This document shows, piece by piece, positions 14,001-25,030 of a DNA stretch of 64,000 nt. Origin of the DNA: Agelaius tricolor (lineage: Eukaryota; Chordata; Aves; Passeriformes; Icteridae). The translations under genes were made by a program, and so were the position numbers. The stretch spans positions 77,540,881-77,604,880 of the forward strand of contig JALJCS010000001.1 in the NCBI GenBank assembly GCA_023055355.1, read 5' to 3'. The number at the start of each line of letters is the position of its first letter. Position 1 is the first letter of the stretch. The notes under the pieces are model-generated. The model was not told the origin of the DNA and did not search any database. It saw only the letters and a list, made by a program, of their open reading frames with translations.

Positions 14001-14218
14001 GTGCCAGGGCTTAGGTGCTTAAGTAAACCTGTGCTAAGTATAATCTGACTGTACTGGGGTGAGATATGATCTTCGAGGCAAAAAAAACCATGAGATTGGG
14101 GAAGGGCAAGAACCTGCCAGTGATTATGAAGCATTGGGCAGATGCTTCATAATAAAGCAGGGCAAACAACAGAAACATGGCAAACCATGGCAAAGCAAGC
14201 CTGGATTTTCTGAGGGGA
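5061..14218. other. Non-coding AT-rich stretch, no gene seen
   Basis: No gene, RNA gene or clear interspersed repeat was recognised. Open frames are short (mostly 60-107 codons) and do not resemble known proteins. Minor items are a G/T-rich tract at 7318-7356, a short GAAA run near 9205-9217 and many A/T homopolymers. Old repeats too diverged to see by eye may be present. Confidence 0.6.
7318..7356. repeat. G/T-rich low-complexity tract
   Basis: The plus strand is nearly only G and T, including GGGGG, GGTTTG and GGTTTTTTGG. It resembles the tracts near 4.3 and 30.4 kb and the complement of the 3.9 kb tract. It is simple sequence with no element boundary. Confidence 0.65.
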
Positions 14219-14345
14219 CCTGCAGCAGCAGCAGCAGGCAGGTGTCTGGTGCCTTGGTGCTGCCTAGTGCTGCTGCATGCTGAGCCAGAGCTGCCAGCAG
14301 CAGCTCAGCTGGGCAGCCCTGCAGCTCCTTCACCAGGCTGCAGCT
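14219..14345. repeat. CAG/CTG-rich patch
   Basis: A GC-rich patch built around interspersed CAG and CTG triplets: a run of CAGCAGCAGCAGCAGG near 14222-14237, then repeated GCTGCTGC and CAGCAGCAGC blocks to about 14345. Frames on both strands stay open through it and would give Ala-, Leu- or Gln-rich peptides. That is typical of CAG-rich DNA and no domain is visible, so it is annotated as imperfect triplet-rich sequence and not as a coding exon. Confidence 0.6.
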
Positions 14346-17300
14346 GCTCTGGTCCACACAAAAAACATCTCCAAAAGGAACAAGGGACACAAGCAGTGAT
14401 TAAAGGAAAAATGTAACAGGAACAGGCATAAGTTTTTGTTGTTGGGTGGTTTTGAGGTTTTTTTACTACTACTCTCTGGTAAAACTTGTATGATAGACTG
14501 ATATTAAATGTGAACAGAAGCTCTTACAAGTAGAAACAAGTCTTTCAGACTGTAGGCCTACCAGTAAATAATCAGGACCAGGACCTGAATCTCTGTTCCT
14601 GAGGCCAGTTGGCATGGTCTGCCCAGATTCACCCTGTTAAACTACCCCAATTTTCAAAGCATCCTGGTTTTGCCCAGCCTGGCTGCTGGGCAGGTCCCCA
14701 GCCTCAGCTTTGTCCTGAAGTGCTTGGAGAGAGGTTGGGCAGCGACCAGTACTGAATCAGGTCTGGTCCTATTTAGTTCAGGAGAGTAGATGTAACCTTA
14801 AAATACACATCAAGTCATCTGTTGCCTTAATTCCACAGATTTCAAAGGATTTAGGCCAGAAGGAAATTTGCCCTAAGCTGTGCATTCTTGCAGCATGCTC
14901 ATTATCACATTTGCCTTTGACTTGCACAGCTGTAAATCCATGGAAACCAGAGTAATTCAGGGATGAATCAGGTCCATTATCTCCTCGTGTTTGTACAGCA
15001 CTTAGCACAATGGTTCCCTGATCCTGATGGGAATTCATGTTATTTTAGGACAATCAGAGCTTTCATTCCTTAAAATAAAGTATATTTTTAGCCAGAGCCA
15101 GTTTCAGTGGCAATGTATGGGGAGTGGGGGTGGAGTGTGTGAATGAAGGGGAAGGCACAACTGATTTCCCACCACATGACTCTGAGCACACCTATCATAT
15201 GCCTGAGAGATTATCTCCCCTCCTGGCCAAGGTGGCTGTGAAAATATGACCAATGGGGGACTCAGAAGCTGGGATAGAAAATGGAAAACAAAATTTGTGA
15301 ATATTATTGCTTCTTTTTTAAATAAGATGCATCATTTTTAGGGCTCAGGATGTGAAACCCAGTATCTGATTTTGAAATATTTGGGGTTAATACTGGTATT
15401 TTTAGTGTTTTTGCTGAAAGTAATTAATCAGGTGCATGCCAATGCTTTCCATGGAAAGTTACATCTTGAAGATGTAATTTGCTCAACACTATTTTCAAAT
15501 AAATGTGAATAAAAGGAACCAGGAACACTTGAAAAAGCAAGAGCTGGTCAATGCCCATGTTCAGAGGCGCTTGTTTCAGCTCTTTTATGAAATCTTGTTA
15601 AGACCAGTAGGTCTTATAAATTCTAATGAGATACATATGTGGAACATGTATAAAGACATTACCAATGTCTTACAAAATATTTGCTAAATAAGGAACCCAA
15701 CTGTGTGTAGTTATTTTTCAAAGGAGAGGTAAGTCCTAAGAGAACACAGAAAAAACATCAGTTGAAAATCATAATCCTAGCAGGGCCTGTTCCTAGCTCC
15801 TCTTAGTTTAAAACTGAAGTGTGTGCTTTACCTTCAAGTTATTTTCACAGACATAGGTGGGGAAGACTGAATATCAGCTGTCATTAATCTAATATCCTGA
15901 CATGACAGAATCACCATTAGTCCCAGAAAATGTAAGCTGATACTTACAGCTTAAAAACATTAGAAACACACATTTTTACAACCAAAAATTACCACCAATT
16001 ATTGCTAGAGTTGTAACAACAAGTTTTAAAAACTGACATGTGAAACTAGTAAGCTGTCTTTCCAGTCCTAACCTACCCACTAGGAAAAACAGAAATGTAA
16101 AGATTAAGCTCTTTCAAAGCTGCTAGCTTGTTTTTCTTCAAGCCACCTTACTATCTCACTGAAACATAATCTTAAAAATTCTTGCAGTGAAAAGCCATTG
16201 TTAATTTAATGTAACATTTGAAAGTCCTCTTCTGATACTGTTCTTAATTTCACAGGTAGGCCCATTAATATTCCTTTACTTACTACTTAACAGAAAACAT
16301 TTTATTTGATGTGGAGGATAAACTATTTTGAGTGTGACTATTAGGGAAAGGTCTGCCACTTCCATAACTCTGACACTTCCATAATTCCATAGCTCTAAGA
16401 AACATTAATTTCCTTCCATATTGGAGTTGCCTGCCCATGTCCTCTCAGTGTGAATGCAAGCCAACAAAGGAGCACTGTGACACAGAGCTACCTGATGTGT
16501 GTGTGCCCTCGCTGTGCTGTCTGTGTTTGCTCTAGCACATTTGGAGTGCTGAAGGCTGGCAGCCTGGCTTTAATGTTTCCATGGCTATGTCAGATCCACA
16601 AGTTGTTGAAGGCCTTTGCATTTTAAGAATGATTATGTTACAGTTTAGTGCATGTACAAAAATGTTGATAGCACTGCCTTTTCCCAAGAGTGACTGCAAG
16701 GCAATGTGTCCCACTAACATCCCTAGGAGTTAGTTAATCTCTGTTTTAGTTCAATGAAACCCTGTTATTTCAGACTTTTGACAGGCAAGAGGAGAATATG
16801 TGAGTTGTAGCAAATTAATAGTCATGGTAGCATCTTTCTAATCCTATTTGAAAACTAATCCTTTAGATCACAGTAGGTAGGTAGTTCACAGTTAAAAAAT
16901 AACCATTTCTTTTACTGGCAATGTAAATTGCTGCAAGGCTGCTTCTCAGCCCAGTGAAGTAGTCAGTCATCTGTGTTCTATTTGCTTTATAAAAGTATGA
17001 GAGTCATCTGCCATAACTGAAGTAATTAAAAGTAGTTTTTATAGGTACTCATCACCAAAGTTTTTTTTTAATGATCAGTAAAAGGGAGTGAGGTTCATCT
17101 CAAAACCTTGTGTAAAGATTTAGTCCGTGAAGATGCCACCCTTCAGCCCTCCAATTGATGTGTTCACTGAGGAGGGAAAACAACTATTCTTGAAAAGTAT
17201 TTTGATTCCCATAACATACTATTGATGCCACAAAAAGTATAGTGAATTTGTACAAGTCATCAAACAGAAAACAGGGAAATCTCACTACTCAGAAACTTCA

Positions 17301-17356
17301 CATTTACACAGATGGAAGATATAGTTCCTTCCTTCTGTCCCAGTTGCCATCAAGCA
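14346..17356. other. Non-coding stretch, no gene seen
   Basis: No gene or repeat family recognised. Base composition is mixed near 14.6-14.75 kb and AT-rich elsewhere. The short open frames (60-86 codons) have no recognised similarity. Confidence 0.6.
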
Positions 17357-17764
17357 CACAGAATCACAGAATGGTTTGAGTTGGAAGTAGCCTTAAAGAT
17401 CATCTAGTTCCACCCCCCCTGCCATGAACAGGGACACCTTTCAATAGACCAGGTTCCTCAAAGCCCTATCCAACCTGGCCTTCAGCACTTCTAGAGAGGA
17501 GGCATCAACTATTTCTTTGGTGACCTCTTTCAGTGTCTCACCATCTTCACAGTGAAGAATTTATTCCTAATATCTGATTTAAACCCACCCTTCTTCAGCT
17601 TAAAGCCATTCTCCCTTGTCCTATCACCACCCCCTTGCAAATTGTCCCTCTTCAGCTCTCCTGCAGCAACTTTCAGGTGCTGGAAGGTTATTCTAAGGTC
17701 TTACTGGAGCTTTCCCTTCTGCAGGCTGAACAGACCTAACTCTCTCAGCCTGTCACAGGCTGGG
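17357..17764 (-). mobile_element. CR1 LINE 3' part, about 0.4 kb
   Basis: A clear CR1 3' UTR in reverse orientation. On the plus strand it opens with AGAATCACAGAATGG, the complement of the CR1 tail. It then follows the usual order of CR1 3' blocks: AAAGATCATCTAGTTCCA, CTGCCATGAACAGGGACACC, CAACCTGGCCTTCAGCACTT, TCCTAATATCTGATTTAAAC, CCTTGTCCTATCACCACC and CTCTCTCAGCCTGTCACAGG. It is 5'-truncated at about 17764 and carries no coding region. An open frame of 154 codons (17552-18016, plus strand) runs through its complement and is a chance frame. Confidence 0.93.
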
Positions 17765-17928
17765 ATATGGATGACAGGACAATACCCAGCAGCACCAGCA
17801 ATCTGCTTCCTGAGGCTCATGGAAGCAGCGTTGCTGGAGACCAGAGCTCAACATCACCAGGTGGCTCAGCACGGAGAGCAAGCTGGGAGAGACATTCTGT
17901 ATCTGGAAATGCAAAGGATATCATACCA
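17765..17928. other. Unknown segment between CR1 and 5S-like DNA
   Basis: About 165 bp with higher GC than the surroundings. It is not part of the CR1 3' UTR as far as I can tell and matches no family I recognise. It lies between the CR1 truncation point and the 5S-like stretch, so it may belong to the same composite element as the latter, or may be unrelated host DNA. Confidence 0.4.
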
Positions 17929-18013
17929 GGACCCATACCACCACAGCTCAGAAGTTAAGCATAGATTTTATACCCTCCAGGTAGAAGTGGATCACACCAG
18001 AATCCCAGTAGAC
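17929..18013 (+). pseudogene. Decayed 5S rRNA-like sequence
   Basis: Several blocks match vertebrate 5S rRNA in the right order. CCCATACCACC resembles the 5' CCATACCACC block. CTCAGAAGTTAAGCA resembles CTCGGAAGCTAAGCA around internal promoter box A. AGGTAGAAGTGGAT resembles GGTTAGTACTTGGAT. A weak CCAGAATCCCAGTAG resembles the 3' end. About 20 bases between the first two blocks are missing. It cannot be a working 5S gene. It could be a retroposed 5S pseudogene or the head of an old 5S-derived SINE. The match is by eye and only moderate. Confidence 0.4.
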
Positions 18014-21000
18014 TAAAGAGCAGCCAGTGAACAAATCTTTTATATGGTCTAGGACACACAAAGGAAATAATAGGCTAAAGCATCAGAATTTCTCCAAAAT
18101 GTGCTCAGTCAGTAAAAAGCTTTGTAAAGCTGAAGTTAGTCAACATCAAATGAAGCTAATCAACTACTTTATTTTTTTCAAAAAGCCCATCACATAAATG
18201 CTCTTTTTTTTTTAAGTTAATGAAATCTAAAGAATACTAAAAGTATTTAAGCTTCTATATGAAATATAAATAGTCTAATAAATTCTGAAGACCAAATGTT
18301 AAAGAATACTGAGGAATCATCTCTTAATCTATTTATGGCCCCAGCAATGATGTTCATAAATGTGTATTATTTTATAGCAATGAATTTGCCAGCAGACAGA
18401 CAGAGGTCTAGGTTATTCCAGGTCTGAATGAACCTACTTGCAGCTAATTCAGCATTTAACCTTGCCTGTTGGGCTAAAGCTCCATGCCCCTGGATTACCA
18501 TAGAGCAGTCCAGTAACAGTACTGTTCTTAATAACACAGCAAATTATTTCAGTTTGCATCATCTATGAGGGTAAGACTCAATATATTATGGAGCAAGGAG
18601 GACTAGAAATATTTGAAAGAGCAGTATGCCTTTCTGTCATAGGCAGTTCTGTGTTCTTCTCCAGCACTCTACCTCAGCCGTGCTGTGCTTTAAATTGCAC
18701 CATTATTTATCTTTCAGTTTCTTGACTTAATTCAGGACTAAGTAGGTCTGAGGGAAGCAAGTTGAAAGCCTGAAAAAGGGGGCACACCACAGTTAGTCAG
18801 AAATATCATCAAATTGACATTATCTAAAATTTTGCCTCATTCATTAGTCTGGGTTTGTAAATGCAACCCTGAGCTGTTCCCTATCAAGCTGAGATTTGGA
18901 GGTGAAATAACTGGTCACTATGCACCTCATCTGGGCAATTATATATACAGACTACATAGAACTCTGTACCTCATGGAGTAGCTGATAGTTACAAAAGACT
19001 GAGAGACTGAAATCAGAATGGGCAATTCAGATTCTGCTTCTCCCTCAGTCTGAATGGATTCCAAGTCAGCTTCTTCCCTTTATAGAAAAACTCTTCAATT
19101 ATGGAAGTTAAAACCCAGTTCAATTGGAACACCAACTCCCCTATTTATGAGTATGGGTAACTTTTCCACAAAAATGAACCTGGTATAAAGTGAGAAAACA
19201 GTCTCAGTCTTTGTGATGGTCTTACTGTCATCCAAGAAGCAAAGTCTAGTCCTGTGTACTGCTTATGCATTTTATGTTACATAAAAATAGAAAATTAATC
19301 CTGAAAAAAAACCAGGCTGGAGGACTTAGTCCAATTAGAGGTTATAACTCATTTTTCAAAGCTCATAGGATGAAAGTTAAGCTCTGGTGACAGTCTTTTC
19401 TTGCTTTTCAGTCTTCACATGGAGATCCTTATTTCTTGACTTTCCTAAACCATTCTAGATTTTTTACTGCTTTCTAGTGTTAGCTGCAGCTTTAAGTGTT
19501 AAAACCAAGTAATTCTGTATTGGAATATGTGCCTGTACAGGGCAGATGTGTAAATTTTCACTTGTTTTATCTGTTGATCTATTGCAACGTGCTACATTTC
19601 TTTGTTTTTTTTTTCTTTTTTTAGTTTTTTCCATATTTGACTCCTATGAAAGGAATATGTTTGTGGAATTGAAGTGGAACTTTGGTCTACCTTGAAGAAA
19701 TCTCCTTTTAGTGACCTGCATGCATTGCATAGCTAGATTTACCATCTGGTTTCTCCTATGCTCCACTTCTTTTGTTTCCTAATTGAAAAAAATGGACTTC
19801 TGTTGTACAAGCAATCAAGTGTGTTCTGGGTAGGTCTAGAAAAACACACAGCTGAAGTGAGCAGTGGAAGGGAAATGTATCACTGACTCAGGTAAAAACA
19901 TATGAAGGCAGATCACTTAATTGAATATTTCTTTCTGAATAATTATCCCATGTAATGGTGTTATGCCAATAAAGCTAAGAGCTCATCAAGGAAATGTGAG
20001 ATGCTCTTCCTGACAAAAGGTAAAGGAGATGTCTTTTTCAACTTCATAATGTTCAAAGTTAAAGGCAGAAAAATAAAATAGCCCATTATCATTTTGCATT
20101 GGGAAACTAATCCTATCCTTGGTTGCACACAGCTCCCATTGACCTCTGAGTCATTTCCACAGATCTGCTATGAAAATGTTGCCCTAAATATATAACTGGT
20201 AGGAAAAGAATTCTTAATTTTCCCACATGAGGAAACTGCAATTTCATACTGAAGTTAAATCAAAGAGGTTGATGCCCTTTGTAAAGATTGCTTTTCAAGA
20301 TAAAAATAAAATCCTGCCCAATATTTCCAGGAATTAACACTAGTAAAATCCCTACTGAATTCAGCCTCAGTGGAGGCATGTGCGAGGCACATGGTTTGTA
20401 AGTGTGATCCTGTCACTGTGTACCATGGGCTTTTCTTGGGAACCTGACATTTTTGAACAACAAGGAGTCTCAAAAAGAAAGGAGACCTCAGTGGCATGTA
20501 AGAAAAGGACCAAGCAGGAAATATTAATTTCTATTAGTTACAGTGGGTTTCATTCTGACAGGTCAAAAGCCACTATTATTGAAGCTAGAGAGAATGTTTA
20601 TGGTCATGCTGTCAGAATCACAACCTGTTTCCTTACCCTTGGGCACAGAAGATAAAAAAAACCTCTGTTATTTTTCCCCCTCAAATGAGTCCTCTTTACT
20701 GAAGATGCCACTGAAATTTCAGAGTCACACTGGAGCTCAGGCTCACTCCAAGCTGGCAGAGCAGCTTTGGCATTCCCAGAGGCACCAGAGCCACGTGCTT
20801 GCACAAGAAGTCCCTGGCGTGGGTTTCCTAGGCACGTGGCACTGTGCAGGCAGGGAGGTCACAGCCTTCCCCCTTCCCAGAGCCACTTCTTGTGTCCAGC
20901 ATTCAATAATCCCATTGCTCCCACACTGCTGGCAATAGCAGCATTCAAATAGCTTTGTTTACTTGCATCTTTAATTATGAATGGGCTTTTACTTGTTCTG

Positions 21001-21266
21001 AGAAGACCATAGCATTAATTCAGTAATTATCCCATGAAATTGATTAATTTATTCTCTAAGTTTGCCTTCAGTATGGTGATTATTTGACATCACAAGTGGA
21101 AGCAGAATAGTCATGATGTCAGAGCATGGGTTTCACCATAGCCCACAGCTGATGCAGGAATAGTAGAATGAACACATTTTGGAGGGAGTACACAGGCTCA
21201 CACACATGTGTATTTATGCACGTCACTACCAGAGCATGCAAATATTCGCATGTGTCAGAGTTAAAC

Positions 21267-21297
21267 AGGAAACACTTTCTTTTAGAAAGTGTTTCCT
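21267..21297. repeat. Perfect 14-bp hairpin, 3-nt loop
   Basis: Arms 21267-21280 (AGGAAACACTTTCT) and 21284-21297 are perfect complements around the loop TTT. No T-run or gene context suggests termination. The stem is too short for a typical microRNA precursor. Confidence 0.85.
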
Positions 21298-22190
21298 TCT
21301 ACAGTGGTGTCCTTGACCAAAGCCACAGAACAGAATGGCATAAGGGTGTTGCTGCCCACGTATCTCCTAAGTATATTTTTACTTCAATCTGACAAAAAAT
21401 GTTTTCCTTGACTTGGTTTTCACAGTTGTGATGCCCAGTTTTTCTCTCTATTCTCTCTACAAGGCAGAATTGACTGTCTTAAAAAAGCTGAAGATTTCTG
21501 TTAATGTATTCAATCAATTCTCTCATGTTTGCTCCCAGAATCAGTTCTAAACTAACACACTATTTGTAAACTAACACACTATTGTTATCATGGTTTTAAG
21601 AACTTCAGTAGCTGCTGAGTTTTCAGTGGATATCTCAGCAGACATCTGTCCTTCAGAGACACATTAAATTAGGGTTTTTTATAGCAAACGTGGTAATTCA
21701 GGAATTTGCACTGGTTTAAAATAAAATACAAGATTTTGCACAAAGAAAAACTTTGATTTGCATATTTAGTTTCAATTTTAGTATTCATTTGGCTATTTAG
21801 GTGTAGTTTTGTCCTTATGTGCAACATTTCTGGATCATATGTAAAATCTAATAACTCTCTTAATAAAAAAATGTCCCAAAGGAAAAGTCAAAATATTATT
21901 TTGAGAAAGTGGGAGCATAATATTTCAACATCAGTGCTCTTTGTCCTTAGAGAAGTTCTTTTGTGAAAAAATAGAGGGCAAAATCAGCACCTTTCTTTCC
22001 TAAGTGATTTTGTTGGATTTGTTTGTTTGCTATGAAAAGTCAATTTGTGACAGAATTTCAATTGTCTATCTAATTTTTGGTTAAATTTTCATTAGAATTA
22101 AGATATGAAACTGTGTTGGGTATTCTGTTCCTTACAGTTGAATTCATATGTCTAAAAGAAAGGTAAGACCATGGACAATATCTTTCTCAG

Positions 22191-22235
22191 TATTTATGTA
22201 TTATTTATGTATTTATGTATTTATTTATTTATTTT
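22191..22235. repeat. TATT/TATG microsatellite-like tract
   Basis: Imperfect repeats of TATTTATG that become pure TTTA units toward the right end. Confidence 0.85.
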
Positions 22236-24677
22236 CATCTAGATCTCATCTACAAGTGCTGGGCACTTGTATACTGTGGACTTTTCTTTTCTCAAACGGA
22301 GAAGAAAAAACAAGCAAACAAACAAATTTACCTCAAAATAAATAGGTTCATCAGGGCACCTTTCCAAACCACAATAAATATAGCCTCTATTAGCCTTAGG
22401 TAAACAAAATTACCAAAATTTTATCTTAATTGTCACTAGTTCTATTAATCCAACTGCATAGCTAAGTTAAAATGATAGACCATGATTTGTAAACAACACT
22501 GAACTAGATTTGTATTCAATTCACACAATTTTAAGAGTAACTTTTATGTATTAATGGAGAGCTGTTTCTAATTCTATTTGACTTGGGTTTTTATCATTTT
22601 CCGTTTTAAACTCCATCTTCAACTGCAAAATGCAAATGGAGTTGAAATGACTTGGAACACAGAGAAGGACCCTCTGAGACATTCAAACCCAAATGTATAC
22701 ATCTGGGGGGTCAAACAGGCAGAACAGTACATTGTCCCCCCTTCTTTAGTTACACACAGCCGCTCTGTCTGATATGAGCATGCAGTAGAAAATATCTGAG
22801 AAAATATTTCTTTAACTTATTATTTGAGAGGCATCACTTTGGTGATTAGATGTCTCATATGGAGTTTATCATTTATGCATAAGTAAAATTGGTGCAGTGA
22901 ATGACAGAAACAGGCACTTTACTGTGGAATTGTTCACTCCACATTAATGGTGCATTTAATTTTGAACCAGTCTGGTTCTTTGAACAATTTGTTCCAGCTA
23001 AGAACAGATTGAGCTGTTCTTTGAATCATTTTTTCAGCAGGCAGTACAGTGTGAGTTTATGATAGGTTTTTTTTTGTACTGTAGCTGAGTTCATTTGAGG
23101 TAAATCATGCTGAAATGCAGAGGGTTTATAAAGGTGCTGAGTGCTGCCTGTGATCCAGTGGGCTTGACATGGAAACAGCTATGTGGACTGTTTGCCTCAC
23201 ATTTAAACACTGACACATAGTTTTCTATGGCAATTTAATAGTTTGTTTTCAGTTGTGTATCCCACATGTATGTTTGACATTTAATGTTAATCCTGCTTTC
23301 TATATGGATTTCTCTGGATGAGCATCACTGTAGGAGGTATATAGGGAAGTAGAGGTGAAGGCAGTCATAGGAGGTTTTCCCCTTGCTGGGTGCATGTGAG
23401 ACTTGGGACTGGCTTTGCCACCTTTGGTGGAGAGGAAGTGAATGCAGTAGTGAAACACAGGACACAGCTGATTTGGTTACTTTTCATAAGCAGTGTCATC
23501 TGGAGGTAGAAACCCTTGCACCAAGGGATACGTTTGGGCACAAGGCAGCACAGGAAAGGGCTCAGGATTACTCAGGTGACTGAAAAAACATTTTTGTACA
23601 CACAAACATGATTGTTTCTATGTATTTTCTGCAGATTCCTGCAGTCTGAGATTCTTATTGAGGAATGATTTGTAAGGACAAAGTAAAATTTATGAGAACT
23701 GATGCAAATTCAGGGCTGTATAACTCTTAAGATTTTACTTTTTAGCACTTTAAAGTACCTTTTTTTTTTTTGGCAGTGGGGGTTGAGTGTGGGCACTACA
23801 AAGGTCTCACTGAAGCTACTGAGAACCAAAAGTAGAAGACATAATTGCAGTTTAATGAAACCAATTTTAAATGTTCCTTTCATCTCTGCTGGGATGTTTA
23901 TTGTCACTGTTCAAGTTTTCTCTTTTAGACAAATTCAAGCCATTTGCTAACCTGTTCATGCTACATGTCACCTTGTAAAATAAGTAGTTTTGACAAATCT
24001 GCCTCCAGTCTGCTACCCCAGCATGTTAAAATTATCACTGTCACATTCCTGGGTTTTGATATTAAAAAGGTGACTGTCATTTGTCATTTCTGCCAAAAAT
24101 GCCATTATGTTTCTCATAGAAACTCTGGAGCAGATCTGAGTTTTAGTTTATACCTTAAACAAAACCAAGCCCTGTTGTGGAGTAAGTACTCATAGAATAT
24201 CTGAGAATTGGGTTCAGGTAACAACCACAGCACAGTTTCTAAATCTGTTTAAAGCTGCTGTGAGACCCCATTAGCAATCACTTGTCTACTGTGCAGCTTT
24301 TCCAGAAAAAGGCTGAACTCTGCAACAAACCCCACATACCTGCTGACAGACTAGGTGGTCCATAAGGGTTGGATCATTAAAAAATAGTGCTACCTTTTAT
24401 TAAATGCAACAGGAATGACAATATTTTATGAGTATTTAGGTACCTAGTAGATACCTAAAGCAATTTGTGGTATACAGAAAAGGACACCCAAGTCTTCCAG
24501 GCAATCCACTCTGAGATGCCACTATTGAAACCCAAAAACCTGGAGTCACCAAAAAGTAAAGACTACAATGGCCACTTCTGCCCAGCAAACTACCACTGGC
24601 AGAAAAGAACATACATATTTTGCTTTTTAGCCTGTTGTTGGATTATTCATCTGGACACAGGAGTGGATTTCTCACTC

Positions 24678-24699
24678 CTTGGACCTGGAGAGGTCCAAG
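24678..24699. repeat. 9-bp inverted repeat next to LTR
   Basis: Arms 24678-24686 (CTTGGACCT) and 24691-24699 (AGGTCCAAG) with a 4-nt loop, ending about 5 bp before the left target duplication of the downstream solo LTR. Probably coincidental. Confidence 0.7.
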
Positions 24700-24703
24700 T
24701 CTA

Positions 24704-24709
24704 TCTCAC
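24704..24709. repeat. Target-site duplication, left (solo LTR 1)
   Basis: TCTCAC immediately before the TG of the LTR. It is identical to 25025-25030 immediately after its terminal CA. Confidence 0.85.
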
Positions 24710-25024
24710 TGTAGGGGATAGAACATAAGTAAATAAAGGTAATAGATAAAGTAATCTTACCCCCTAAAGAGTTGCAGCTGAGCCAATTACTAAGGATTAG
24801 GAGCAGGCCTGATGTTAACAGGCCACAGCTGTAGCCAATCAGAAGAGTGTTATAAAAGAGTGGATTGGCTGGCTAAGGAAACTAGAGTTGGCTGCTGTGA
24901 GGACAAGGAAGAGTCAGTGCCTGGAGGAGCTGCCTACAAGAAACATCAAGGAGGTATGAAACTCTAGCAATATGGAACCCTTGCAATGTAATGACAATAG
25001 AACTCTTGCACTAGAATGACAACA
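24710..25024 (+). mobile_element. Solo LTR 1 of an endogenous retrovirus
   Basis: A 315-bp unit with retroviral LTR ends (starts TGTAGGGG, ends GACAACA). It is flanked by a perfect 6-bp duplication, TCTCAC. A second copy of the same unit lies at 27091-27386, roughly nine bases in ten identical, apart from a 19-bp segment present only here near 24869-24888. A CCAAT box (24835-24839) precedes TATAAAAG (24851-24858), which indicates plus orientation. A small inverted repeat GGCCTG/CAGGCC (24806-24824) is kept in both copies. No AATAAA was found downstream of the TATA box; the only one seen is near the 5' end. There is no viral coding DNA. A 6-bp duplication fits class II (alpha/beta-like) elements, but the family is not identified. 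Confidence 0.85.
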
Positions 25025-25030
25025 TCTCAC
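25025..25030. repeat. Target-site duplication, right (solo LTR 1)
   Basis: TCTCAC directly after the terminal CA of solo LTR 1, identical to the left copy. Both LTR boundaries are thereby fixed to the base. Confidence 0.85.

Larger units (their letters stand above)
18014..24703. other. Non-coding AT-rich stretch, no gene seen
   Basis: No gene recognised. A GC-richer patch lies near 20.70-20.92 kb with two CACGTG motifs (20792-20797 and 20833-20838) and overlapping open frames on both strands that encode nothing I recognise. A 17-bp unit occurs twice at 21548-21564 and 21567-21583. Poly-T runs occur at 18204-18213 and 23760-23771. Confidence 0.6.

Noticed and set aside
17552..18016. Longest open frame in the window (154 codons, plus strand)
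   Set aside because: Its first half is the complement of a CR1 3' UTR and its end lies in the 5S-like stretch, so it is a chance frame through repeats.
24190..24215. CATAGAATATCTGAG, similar to a CR1 tail
   Set aside because: Only about 15 bases match and the following sequence does not continue as CR1.
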